From a virus: a stretch of 27,847 bases of DNA. The position numbers and the translations under genes are program-made. Below, one piece after another: positions 20,490 to 27,847 of this stretch. The stretch's first letter is position 1. The number at the start of each line of letters is the position of its first letter. The notes beneath the pieces are model-generated. The model saw only the letters and a list, made by a program, of their open reading frames with translations, was not told the DNA's origin and ran no database searches. Where the stretch lies: positions 1-27,847 of IMG/VR virus record IMGVR_UViG_3300025652_000405; one strand, written 5' to 3'.

Positions 20490-21133
20490 CATATCTAAAT
20501 TTAATGAACAACGTATTACGTCGTCTTCGAGAAGAAGAGACTACATCCGTTACAAACACCACTTACGTTAAAATGGTTGGCGACTTTATAAACGACGCTA
20601 AAAAAATAGTAGAAGAAGCAACTGATTGGTCTGCTTTGCGTGATACCCTTGTAGTAACTACTGCTGCATCAGACAACAGTTATTCACTAACTGGCAGTAG
20701 CGACAATGTAAAAGTCATGTCTGTTCTTAACGACACTAAGAACTGCTTTATGAACTACCAGACTAAAGACTGGTTTAATGAGCAGATATACTTAGTTAAT
20801 CAGTCAGAAGGTGCGCCTTTGTATTACACGTACAACGGACTAGACGCTAACGGAGACACTGAAGTTCTTGTTAGTCCTAAACCAGACGGCGTGTACAGCC
20901 TAAGATTTAATGTTATTAAAAGGCAAGCAGACCTGAGTGCCAACACGGACGCTATGCTTGTACCTGCAATGCCTGTAGTACACCTTGCGGTAGCGTTGCT
21001 TGCACGAGAGCGTGGAGAAACAGGCGGTACTTCTACTGCTGAGTACTTTGCTATTGCTGACAAGTTTTTGTCTGACGCTGTTGCTATTGACGCAGCAAAA
21101 CACCCAGAAGAGATGATCTTTAGGACTATCTGA
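20486..21133 (+). CDS. Head-tail adaptor / tail tube protein A-like
   Basis: The 215-residue protein opens with LNLMNNVLRRLREEE, then VGDFINDAKKIVEEATDWSA, LRDTLVVTTAASDNSYSLTG, VLVSPKPDGVYSLRF, and the helix VPAMPVVHLAVALLARERGE. This order (helix, NDAK...VE...W..L, YSLTG, P.PD.VYSLRF, LARERGE) is the signature of the podovirus adaptor family (T7 gp11 / P22 gp4 position). Adaptors form the ring between portal and nozzle. It overlaps the repeat gene by 4 bases (ATGA) and ends one base before the nozzle gene. Confidence 0.87.
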   Translation: MTYLNLMNNVLRRLREEETTSVTNTTYVKMVGDFINDAKKIVEEATDWSALRDTLVVTTAASDNSYSLTGSSDNVKVMSVLNDTKNCFMNYQTKDWFNEQIYLVNQSEGAPLYYTYNGLDANGDTEVLVSPKPDGVYSLRFNVIKRQADLSANTDAMLVPAMPVVHLAVALLARERGETGGTSTAEYFAIADKFLSDAVAIDAAKHPEEMIFRTI

Positions 21134-21134
21134 T

Positions 21135-22658
21135 ATGGCTCAAGAACTTAAAAGTATCAATCTTGTAGCTCCGGCATTCAAAGGTGTTAACACCGAAGAC
21201 TCGCCACTGGCTCAAGACCCGTCGTTTGCAGAAATTGCAGACAACGCTGTGATTGACAAACGTGGTCGTATTGCTGCACGTAAGGGCCACACTGTTGTTA
21301 CAACTAACAAGACTGTACTGGGGACTGATTCATTACGTGCTATCAAAGAGTTTAGAGACAACGCAGGAAACACTAAGATTTTTTCTGTTGGTAACAACAA
21401 GATTATTAGCGGTACGACTACATTAGTAGACGAGACTCCTAGTGGCTATAGTATTAACGCAGACAACTGGAAGCTTGTAGACTTTAACGACCGTATCTAT
21501 ATGTTTCAGAGAGGCTTTGAGCCTTTAGTGTATGACAACACCTCTGGCGCTGTACAAGCTATGAGCGACCATACGCACGCTAGCGGCGTTGCTAGCACCA
21601 TGTACGGCAACGAGGTACTAGCGGCTTACGGCAGGCTCTGGACAGCAGACTTTAGTACGGACAAGTCTACAATATACTGGTCTGATTTGTTAAATGGTAT
21701 TCACTGGTCAGGTGGTTCTAGCGGTTCTATTGATATTTCTAAGGTATGGCCTGACGGTTACGATGAAATTGTAGCTTTAGCAGCACATAACAACGCCTTA
21801 ATAATTTTTGGTGAGCATAGTATTATTGTGTATGATGGAGCTACTTCTCCTGCTTCTATGACTTTAGCAGATACTGTGGCAGGTATTGGTTGTGTCAACA
21901 GAGACACTGTGCAGTATACAGGTACTGACTTGTTGTTCTTGTCACACACCGGCCTTAAAAGCTTTGGCAGAACAATACAAGAAAAGTCAATGCCTATTAG
22001 TAGTTTGTCAGGCAATATTACAAAAGATATTATTGCTGCGTTGCAGAATGAGGCTCAGTTCTTTAGGTCTGTTTATAGTCCAGAAGAAGGTTTCTATCTG
22101 CTTACTTTTGTAGGTCAAGACGTAACGTACTGTTTTGACGTACGGGGTACGTTAGAGAACGGATCATACCGTGTTACTCGTTGGCCGTCTACTAGCTTTA
22201 CATCGTTTACACGCCTTAGTGACGGTACTTTATACGTAGGGACTGCTAACGGTATTAGTACATATACAGGCTACAGCGACAACGGCGTTGGCTATCGTTT
22301 TAAGTACTATAGTCCAAGTTTAACCTTTGGTGATAGCTCAAGAGTTAAGATCCTTAAAAAACTGAAGCCAACTTTAGTAGGTGCCAATAGCTCAGTCGTA
22401 TTTATGAAGTGGGCGTATGACTTTGATACTACATACGCTACAGCAGAGTTTACGGTAGGTACTCAGATTACAGGCTTTTACGGTCAAAGTGAGTATACAA
22501 CGGTAGAATTTACAGGTGGTCAGCTAACTAACGCACGATCATTGAACACAACAGGATATGGGACAAGTGTACAGGTAGGCTTAGAATCTGAAATAGACGG
22601 CTTTGCTTTGTCACTACAGGAGATTAACGTAATGGCCTTAATAGGTAAGCTGCTTTAA
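21135..22658 (+). CDS. Tail nozzle / tail tube protein B-like (beta-rich, P22 gp10-type)
   Basis: The 507-residue protein is beta-rich. It starts with FKGVNTEDSPLAQDPSFAEI, NAVIDKRGRIAARKGH, then contains WKLVDFNDRIYMFQRGFEPL, YGRLWTADF, ALAAHNNALIIFGEHSIIVY and DLLFLSHTGLKSFGR. These are the blades of the propeller-like nozzle family (P22 gp10, T7 gp12 position) that closes the short tail. It immediately follows the adaptor, as in other podoviruses. No catalytic motif is visible. Confidence 0.87.
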   Translation: MAQELKSINLVAPAFKGVNTEDSPLAQDPSFAEIADNAVIDKRGRIAARKGHTVVTTNKTVLGTDSLRAIKEFRDNAGNTKIFSVGNNKIISGTTTLVDETPSGYSINADNWKLVDFNDRIYMFQRGFEPLVYDNTSGAVQAMSDHTHASGVASTMYGNEVLAAYGRLWTADFSTDKSTIYWSDLLNGIHWSGGSSGSIDISKVWPDGYDEIVALAAHNNALIIFGEHSIIVYDGATSPASMTLADTVAGIGCVNRDTVQYTGTDLLFLSHTGLKSFGRTIQEKSMPISSLSGNITKDIIAALQNEAQFFRSVYSPEEGFYLLTFVGQDVTYCFDVRGTLENGSYRVTRWPSTSFTSFTRLSDGTLYVGTANGISTYTGYSDNGVGYRFKYYSPSLTFGDSSRVKILKKLKPTLVGANSSVVFMKWAYDFDTTYATAEFTVGTQITGFYGQSEYTTVEFTGGQLTNARSLNTTGYGTSVQVGLESEIDGFALSLQEINVMALIGKLL

Positions 22659-22671
22659 CTAGGAGAAAAAA

Positions 22672-23631
22672 ATGAGCATTTTAGATTATTTGCTTCAACC
22701 AGAGGTCGCTATACCGGGCGTTATTGGCGGTTTATTGACCGCTGAAGAATACAACAGGTTGTCCGATGTTGGCGAAGAAGCCTTAGTTGGTACAACTGTG
22801 CGTGGACGCGAGGTTCCGGGAGCTTTAGACATTGCTCAGGCAGGCCTAGAGCAGACCCAGTTTAAACCCTTTACAGTAACTACTTCTACTGGTGGACAAT
22901 TTGGGACTCAACTTGACCCTACTACCGGTCAGTTTACTACAACTATGGGTGTGTCTCCTGAAGAACAAGCAATGCAGCAACAGTTACTAGGAGGAGCGCA
23001 ACAGTTTTATCAACAAGCACAAGCGCCTAGAACTGAACGTGAGCAGGAAATATTTGACCGCATACGGGCCGTACAAACTCCCGAAGAACAGAGACAGCGT
23101 TTAGCTTTGGAAGAACGCTTGGCTGGACAAGGACGCCTTGGCGTACGTACGGCTCAATACGGCGGCACTTCAGAGCAGCTTGCATTAGCTAAAGCCAGAG
23201 AAGAAGCACAAAACACAGCGGCTATTCAGGCAATGCAACAGGCTCAATCAGAGCAGTTACAACAGGCAAACCTAGGTCAGCAACTGTTTGGTGCTAGTTA
23301 TATGCCTCAAGGACAACTGCTTGCTGCTACTCAGCCGTCTCAACAACTAGCTGAGTTTCAGTCAGGACTTCAGCAGTACGGTGCCGGTCTCTTTGGTGAA
23401 ACGGCTATGTCGGGTCTTGAGCAACAACTACTTATGGAACGAGCAAGAGCTAATCTTTTGGGTCAGGTAGGTGGAACTATGTTGGACAGGGCGTTTACTG
23501 TTCCTCAAGGCGGTGGTTCGGGTGGCAACATACTTGAAGACGTTGTTAGCGGAGGCAGAGGTTTGTTTGACTTCTTGGGTATTACAGATAGTAACAATGA
23601 CGGACGCTGGTGGCAACGGCTTTTCCCGTAA
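22672..23631 (+). CDS. Internal virion / ejection-type protein 1 (319 residues)
   Basis: The protein is Gln/Ala-rich and helical, with a middle block (EEQRQRLALEERLAGQGRLG followed by VRTAQYGGTSEQLALAKARE) seen in marine podovirus structural proteins. Later come Gln-rich helices and a Gly-rich end closing with WWQRLFP. It follows the nozzle and starts the three-gene block of probable ejection proteins (T7 gp14-16 or P22 gp7/16/20 position). Such proteins leave the head before DNA and build a channel across the envelope. The ribosome binding site is CTAGGAGA at 22659-22666. Confidence 0.75.
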   Translation: MSILDYLLQPEVAIPGVIGGLLTAEEYNRLSDVGEEALVGTTVRGREVPGALDIAQAGLEQTQFKPFTVTTSTGGQFGTQLDPTTGQFTTTMGVSPEEQAMQQQLLGGAQQFYQQAQAPRTEREQEIFDRIRAVQTPEEQRQRLALEERLAGQGRLGVRTAQYGGTSEQLALAKAREEAQNTAAIQAMQQAQSEQLQQANLGQQLFGASYMPQGQLLAATQPSQQLAEFQSGLQQYGAGLFGETAMSGLEQQLLMERARANLLGQVGGTMLDRAFTVPQGGGSGGNILEDVVSGGRGLFDFLGITDSNNDGRWWQRLFP

Positions 23632-23665
23632 AGCTTCGAAAGCATATTGATTAAGGAGAGAAATC

Positions 23666-24904
23666 GTGGCTAAGTTTTCACAAGAATTTTTAAGACAGAT
23701 GGCAAGCCCTATGGGTTCTGTCCAAGGTGGGCTATTGTCTGCTGTAGGCGGTGCTGCTACACTGCCCCAGCAGCTTCAAGAGCGACAAAAAGCTCAGGCA
23801 ATGCAGGCAGAAATGTCTAAGTACACCCCCGGCACTCCTGAGTACAATGCCGCACTTGCTAGACAACAGGTTGGTAAAGGCATGTTTACTGAGGCCGGTG
23901 CTACAGGTCAAGCCGCTATTAAGGGTCAACAGGCCGTAGCCCAAGCAGCTGAAGAAAAAGCAAGAAAAGGACGGCTAATGGGCCAAGCTTTGCAAAAGGC
24001 AACTAGGTCTGACGACCCTGCAGGAAATTCAGCAAGAGTCAGAAACATGACTGCAGAACAACTTATGGAGTACTTGACGCCCAAAGGAAGAGATACAACA
24101 GTTATTTCTGCTGGAGGTGTTTTAGCGGACAAAGCTACTGGCGAAGTATTAGCAAGAGCTCCTTTTAAAGAACAACAAAACACGCTGTATGCTGACCTGC
24201 TTAAAGGCGGTAAATACGATCCTACAACAATTAAACTAGATGCTGATGGCAACATCGACACAAGCGCCTTGAGACTTGCTGAAGACCCTGAAGAAAGAGG
24301 CAGTATACCTACAAATGTGGAAAAAAGAATCATTGAAATGGACGTTGCTTCTGGTAAATCTACTATTGGTTTCGGCAGGGCTAGACAACTTAAAAATGAA
24401 TTAATAGCGTCTCCTGATAAATCTGCAGGTGTTGTTAGCGCACTAAGAACTCAAGTTTTAGACTTTGCTGGCCTACGTGACGCTGAAGAACAACAAAAGA
24501 CAGACTTTCTAAGGACTAGAAACACTGACATTGTTAACGGTCTTCCTCCGGGTGTTGCTTCTGATAGAGACATTGAGATTTTTAGTCAAGGTTTTCCTAA
24601 AGCAGACGCGAAGTCACAGGAAATTATTCGTTATTTAGAAGCAGAAGAAAAAATATTAGCTGCTCAATCAGACATGTCGGCTCTGTTTCAACAGCACGTA
24701 GATAAACAAGTAGCGGACGGTATTGACGCAACAACCTCCGGTTTTGAGTACGAAAGAAGGAAGTACGCCAACGTAATGACTACATTTAGAGATACGGTAG
24801 AAAACGCAACAGACCAACAAGGGAATCCTCTGTATTCTGAAGAAGATAAAAAAAGGTTCTTACGAGAAGCTTTAGGGTTTGTTCCTACCTACTACTCACG
24901 ATAA
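23666..24904 (+). CDS. Internal virion / ejection-type protein 2 (412 residues)
   Basis: It starts with GTG at 23666, preceded by AAGGAGAG. The N-terminus is amphipathic and Gly/Ala-rich (MGSVQGGLLSAVGGAATLPQ), typical of proteins that interact with membranes. It is followed by charged helices and a long helical C-terminal half ending GFVPTYYSR. No enzyme motif is found. Context and composition place it with the second ejection protein of podoviruses. Its stop is followed after 10 bases by the ATG of the next gene. Confidence 0.75.
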   Translation: MAKFSQEFLRQMASPMGSVQGGLLSAVGGAATLPQQLQERQKAQAMQAEMSKYTPGTPEYNAALARQQVGKGMFTEAGATGQAAIKGQQAVAQAAEEKARKGRLMGQALQKATRSDDPAGNSARVRNMTAEQLMEYLTPKGRDTTVISAGGVLADKATGEVLARAPFKEQQNTLYADLLKGGKYDPTTIKLDADGNIDTSALRLAEDPEERGSIPTNVEKRIIEMDVASGKSTIGFGRARQLKNELIASPDKSAGVVSALRTQVLDFAGLRDAEEQQKTDFLRTRNTDIVNGLPPGVASDRDIEIFSQGFPKADAKSQEIIRYLEAEEKILAAQSDMSALFQQHVDKQVADGIDATTSGFEYERRKYANVMTTFRDTVENATDQQGNPLYSEEDKKRFLREALGFVPTYYSR

Positions 24905-24914
24905 AGAGGCTAAC

Positions 24915-27641
24915 ATGGCTATTAAAAGCTCATTTACAGGTCAAGAAATGTCGCCTGATAATCCTTTAGCGATTGCTGCTTCAGGGGAAGGTTTTACTAA
25001 CCCTCTTGGTGTGGAGGCGTTGCCTGTTTTAGAAAAACAAGAACAGTACGTTGCTGAACACATGCAGGAATTTACTGAAAGGGTGGACTCAGGAAGACTA
25101 GGCACAAGCGACCTTGAATTAGCTGCTCGTGCTTTTGTTGACGGACTTTGGTTAAATAAAGCAGAAGAAGCAGGTAGTTATGTTTCGGCAATGGCTGTTA
25201 AAATAATCTATCCTGATTTATTTGAAGGAAGGTCAGTTGGTGACATACGTGAAGAAATGCTTGTTAAACTGGAGGCAGAGTCTGCTGAGTTTGCTGAAAG
25301 AAGACCTGTAGTAGCAACAACGTCTAATATTGCTGGTAGTCTTCTTTCCCCTGCTTCTGTTGCTGGAGGACAACTTATTGGTCAAGCCGCTAGAATGCGT
25401 CAAGGCGCTCAGGCTGCAAAAGCTTCAGATGAGGTTGCTGCTACTTTGGGCGGTTCTTTTGCTCCACGAGCAGATGAGGCTGCACAGCTTGCACAACAGT
25501 TAGGCAGACAGCAGGCAGCAGGGACAACCTTTGGTGTTCCTGTGTCTGGTAAGGTAGCTGAAATAGTCTCCAAAAGTCCAACACCAGTAGCTACAGCAGG
25601 GGTCGTGGGCGCCGAAGGGGCTGTTATAGGCTATGAAGGAGACACCACAGAAGAAAAACTCGCTAACGCTGCTTTTACTGCTGGGATTTCTGCTGCTGTT
25701 CCTTTTGTCTTTGCGGGGGCTAAAAAGACTTATGACTTTGCTACCGAAAATAAAATGGCAACTCAAGTAGGGAAAGGTAAAGACTTCATAAACCTTATGT
25801 TTACTGAGCACGGTATGGCCCCTATATATAGAAGCGTTGTGTCTAAAGCTTACGGTGCGCGTACTTTAACAGAACAACAAGCAAGAAAAATGGCCGGTAG
25901 AGCACTTACACCTGCGATGGCTAGAGAAACAGGTAAGAAATTTTCTGAACAAGCTGCTCAAGAAACAGAAAGAGCAAAAAGAGTAATAACAACGTCTACA
26001 CGAGAAGCTGGTGAACAAGCACAGTTAAAGCTAGACGAAAAAATAGCGGAAGTTAAACTTCTTGCAAGCAAGGCTACAGGAGAAGCACAACAAAAATATA
26101 ATGACGAGGTTGCTCTTTTAGAGGAGGCCAGGGTTAACGCAGACGTGGCTAAAACACTTGCCGTAAAAGAAGCTGACGCAACTGTAAGCGCCGCTAACGC
26201 GTCTTTTAGGGGACAAGCCTTAAGTGAAGCAGCGCCTCCCGGAGCGCCTAAAGAAACAATTGCTGAGTTAGGCATGTTAGACCCGCAAGATGCTAATGCT
26301 GTTTTAGATGATTTATGGCGACAGTATGGTTTTAAAGTAGCTAACGGAAAGGAATTTACTTTAGACGCTAAAAAAGCCACTTCTTTTATTGATGACATTA
26401 TTAAAAACCATCCTGAGCTTGCTTTAGTTGAAAACGGTAATTTATTACGTAATATTAAAATATACGTGGCTGAAGAGATTACTACAAAAGCGCCCGGAGG
26501 CGTTATGAAAGGCGAAGACCTTTTACAACTCCGGAGCAACATAGGCAGAGCTATTAACGGACTTAGCAACGAAAGTGTCTCTACTAGACGCCTGTCTGCT
26601 GAAATACAAGACTATTTTCACGAGATATTAGAACAAGGTCTTACTAAGTCGGAGGTTGCCGAACTTGCAGCCGACCGTACAGCTTGGAGCATACGCAGTA
26701 CTGTAGACGACGCTACTGCGAGAGCTTCGGGAGGAAACGCTAGGTCCGGTGCGTTCACTGCAACTGAGTACTTAGACGCTGTTCGTAGCTATAGCCCAAG
26801 GTTTGCTGCTAGAGGTAAAGGAAGATTACAAGCAGAAGCACAACAACTTGCAAAAACTAATGCTCGAAACAAAGACAACATCATTGGTTTAGCAGACGAT
26901 CAAATAAAGCAAGTAACACGCCAAGCTATTAAGGACAGGAATGTTTTACGTGTACAACTTCAGAAAGCAAAGACGTTATTGAAAAAGCAAGAGGCAGAAG
27001 AGATAGCAAACCTAAAAAAACTTACGCAGTACGAAAAAGCGTCAGACGTAGCTAAAGGAGCTATGAGGGAAAGAATTGCAGACGTTAAACAAAGGTATGC
27101 TTTACAGCTTCAAGATGTTGACACTAGAATAGCTCAGGCAACTAACGAAACAAAAGCTTTAAGTGATATGATGCCAAGTAATTTTAATGCTTCTGTGTTT
27201 GAAAGCTTGTTTAATACTGCTCTTGTTGGGCAAGCAGCTTTGTTTGCTGCTCCCGGCTTATCAGGAAGTTTAAAGGCCTCTTTAGTAACTGGTGGTGTGG
27301 GCTCTGCTCTTCTAAGTAAAGAACTAACACAAAGAATAATCGCTAGACAGTCTGGAGGACAAGAAACTTTAAGAAGAGGAACCACAGCAATAGGAGAAGC
27401 TTTGGATTCTGTCGGCGTTACTCCAGCCACCACAGTGGGCGCTCAGGCCGGGGGCGTTGCAGCGCTTACTACTCCTAAAGAACTGATGTTCAGTGAAGAA
27501 CGTAAAGAAACAATACGTAACTTACCACCAGCAGGTAAACGTGCTTTGTATAGAAACTTGGAGTCTAAGGGTAGATTAGAAAGACTTCAGGCAGAAGATC
27601 CAAAGCTGTTTAGGGAGTTAAAGAAAGCAGCGGGGAAATAA
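24915..27641 (+). CDS. Large internal virion / ejection-type protein 3 (908 residues)
   Basis: It starts at the ATG at 24915, preceded by AGAGG; an earlier in-frame ATG lies inside the previous gene. Residues 1-110 look globular, then Ala/Gly-rich hydrophobic stretches (NIAGSLLSPASVAGGQLIGQ; AAFTAGISAAVPFVFAGA), a long coiled-coil region around 335-440, further helices, and a hydrophobic segment near 770-800 (TALVGQAALFAAPGLSGSL). The layout matches the largest ejection protein of podoviruses. I see no lysozyme or transglycosylase domain as in T7 gp16. The gene ends on the U-tract of the convergent terminator. Confidence 0.78.
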   Translation: MAIKSSFTGQEMSPDNPLAIAASGEGFTNPLGVEALPVLEKQEQYVAEHMQEFTERVDSGRLGTSDLELAARAFVDGLWLNKAEEAGSYVSAMAVKIIYPDLFEGRSVGDIREEMLVKLEAESAEFAERRPVVATTSNIAGSLLSPASVAGGQLIGQAARMRQGAQAAKASDEVAATLGGSFAPRADEAAQLAQQLGRQQAAGTTFGVPVSGKVAEIVSKSPTPVATAGVVGAEGAVIGYEGDTTEEKLANAAFTAGISAAVPFVFAGAKKTYDFATENKMATQVGKGKDFINLMFTEHGMAPIYRSVVSKAYGARTLTEQQARKMAGRALTPAMARETGKKFSEQAAQETERAKRVITTSTREAGEQAQLKLDEKIAEVKLLASKATGEAQQKYNDEVALLEEARVNADVAKTLAVKEADATVSAANASFRGQALSEAAPPGAPKETIAELGMLDPQDANAVLDDLWRQYGFKVANGKEFTLDAKKATSFIDDIIKNHPELALVENGNLLRNIKIYVAEEITTKAPGGVMKGEDLLQLRSNIGRAINGLSNESVSTRRLSAEIQDYFHEILEQGLTKSEVAELAADRTAWSIRSTVDDATARASGGNARSGAFTATEYLDAVRSYSPRFAARGKGRLQAEAQQLAKTNARNKDNIIGLADDQIKQVTRQAIKDRNVLRVQLQKAKTLLKKQEAEEIANLKKLTQYEKASDVAKGAMRERIADVKQRYALQLQDVDTRIAQATNETKALSDMMPSNFNASVFESLFNTALVGQAALFAAPGLSGSLKASLVTGGVGSALLSKELTQRIIARQSGGQETLRRGTTAIGEALDSVGVTPATTVGAQAGGVAALTTPKELMFSEERKETIRNLPPAGKRALYRNLESKGRLERLQAEDPKLFRELKKAAGK

Positions 27642-27660
27642 AAAAGGGGCCGAAGCCCCT
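27640..27660 (-). terminator. Strong leftward rho-independent terminator
   Basis: On the minus strand the hairpin is AGGGGC-TTCG-GCCCCT, followed by a T run (TTTTTTATTT). The C(UUCG)G tetraloop is exceptionally stable. It lies 5 bases past the stop of the leftward reductase gene. In the rightward sense the hairpin has no T run, so it is mainly a leftward terminator. Its T run overlaps the stop codon of the rightward gene. Confidence 0.92.
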
Positions 27661-27665
27661 GTAGT

Positions 27666-27847
27666 TTACAACTCGCAGTTGTTGCCCGTACAAGCTAACT
27701 GCTGAGACCCTTCTGTCATGTCAGAGTTCTCAGAGATGTTCCAATCAATCGTCTCTGGGAATTCCTCCTTAAGCTTCTCATAGGTCTCTAAGTCTACGGG
27801 TTCGTAAGGAGCCTGTTGGTACGTATGTTCGGAATAAGGGAGGAACG
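27666..27847 (-). CDS. Ribonucleotide reductase large subunit, C-terminal 59 residues
   Basis: Only the 3' end is in the window. It reads FLPYSEHTYQQAPYEPVD, then ETYEKLKEEFPETIDW, and ends SQQLACTGNNCEL. The FLP...H.Y.QAPY block and the terminal C-x4-C redox pair are features of phage ribonucleotide reductases. The shuttle cysteines pass electrons to the active site that makes deoxyribonucleotides. The sequence around QAPY resembles the monomeric B12-dependent (class II) enzymes of marine podoviruses, but the class-defining part is outside the window. Leftward, ending at its own terminator. Confidence 0.88.
   Translation of the reverse strand, partial: FLPYSEHTYQQAPYEPVDLETYEKLKEEFPETIDWNISENSDMTEGSQQLACTGNNCEL

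Noticed and set aside
25958-26569. 203-residue ORF antisense to the large ejection-type protein
   Set aside because: Ala/Ser-rich mirror of a helical gene with biased codons; no ribosome binding site or neighbour genes on that strand.

Overview
The window looks like the structural (late) half of a short-tailed, podovirus-type bacteriophage genome, flanked by parts of its leftward early/metabolic region. The evidence is a dense phage gene order: AT-hook protein (candidate small terminase), large terminase, P22-type portal, scaffold, major capsid protein, S74 tail fibre, lysis genes, tail adaptor, tail nozzle and ejection-type proteins. A ribonucleotide reductase C-terminus at the right edge and the small-protein families after the portal resemble marine phages. 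The host cannot be named from this sequence. No integrase, repressor, tRNA or CRISPR array was recognised.

Layout. Positions 1-2974 hold a leftward operon of at least twelve small, tightly packed or overlapping genes. They include a papain-like cysteine-peptidase-like protein, a protein with cytosine-methyltransferase-like motifs, two micro-membrane proteins and a 57-residue protein that is almost only a sigma-70 region 4 helix-turn-helix. Positions 2975-3991 are non-coding: a GC-rich half (about 3000-3400) followed by an AT-rich half with repeats, inverted repeats and a near-consensus rightward promoter (3836-3864). Positions 3992-8884 hold the packaging module with an M15 peptidase (probable endolysin) between the two terminase genes, the portal, and a run of tiny basic proteins. 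A nested ORF overlaps the portal end and the next gene, so three frames are used there. A second promoter (8881-8909) with almost the same spacer as the first drives scaffold and capsid genes, and a hairpin terminator follows the capsid gene. Positions 11316-20489 hold the tail fibre, a small accessory protein, a three-gene membrane cassette (lysis) and a 1526-residue repeat protein. Positions 20486-27641 hold adaptor, nozzle and three probable internal virion/ejection proteins. A strong leftward terminator at 27640-27660 belongs to a leftward ribonucleotide reductase gene that enters from the right edge.

How it works together. Rightward late transcription starts near 3870, is boosted near 8915, and runs to about 27640. 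Leftward transcription starts somewhere in 2975-3991 and leaves the window. The reductase gene converges on the end of the late block. If the genome is circular or circularly permuted, the reductase would be the far end of the same leftward unit (inference). The most unusual items are the nested gene at 7897-8103, the mini sigma-region-4 protein, the matched promoter pair, the repeat-built 1526-residue protein, and the GC-rich non-coding block beside the divergent promoters.
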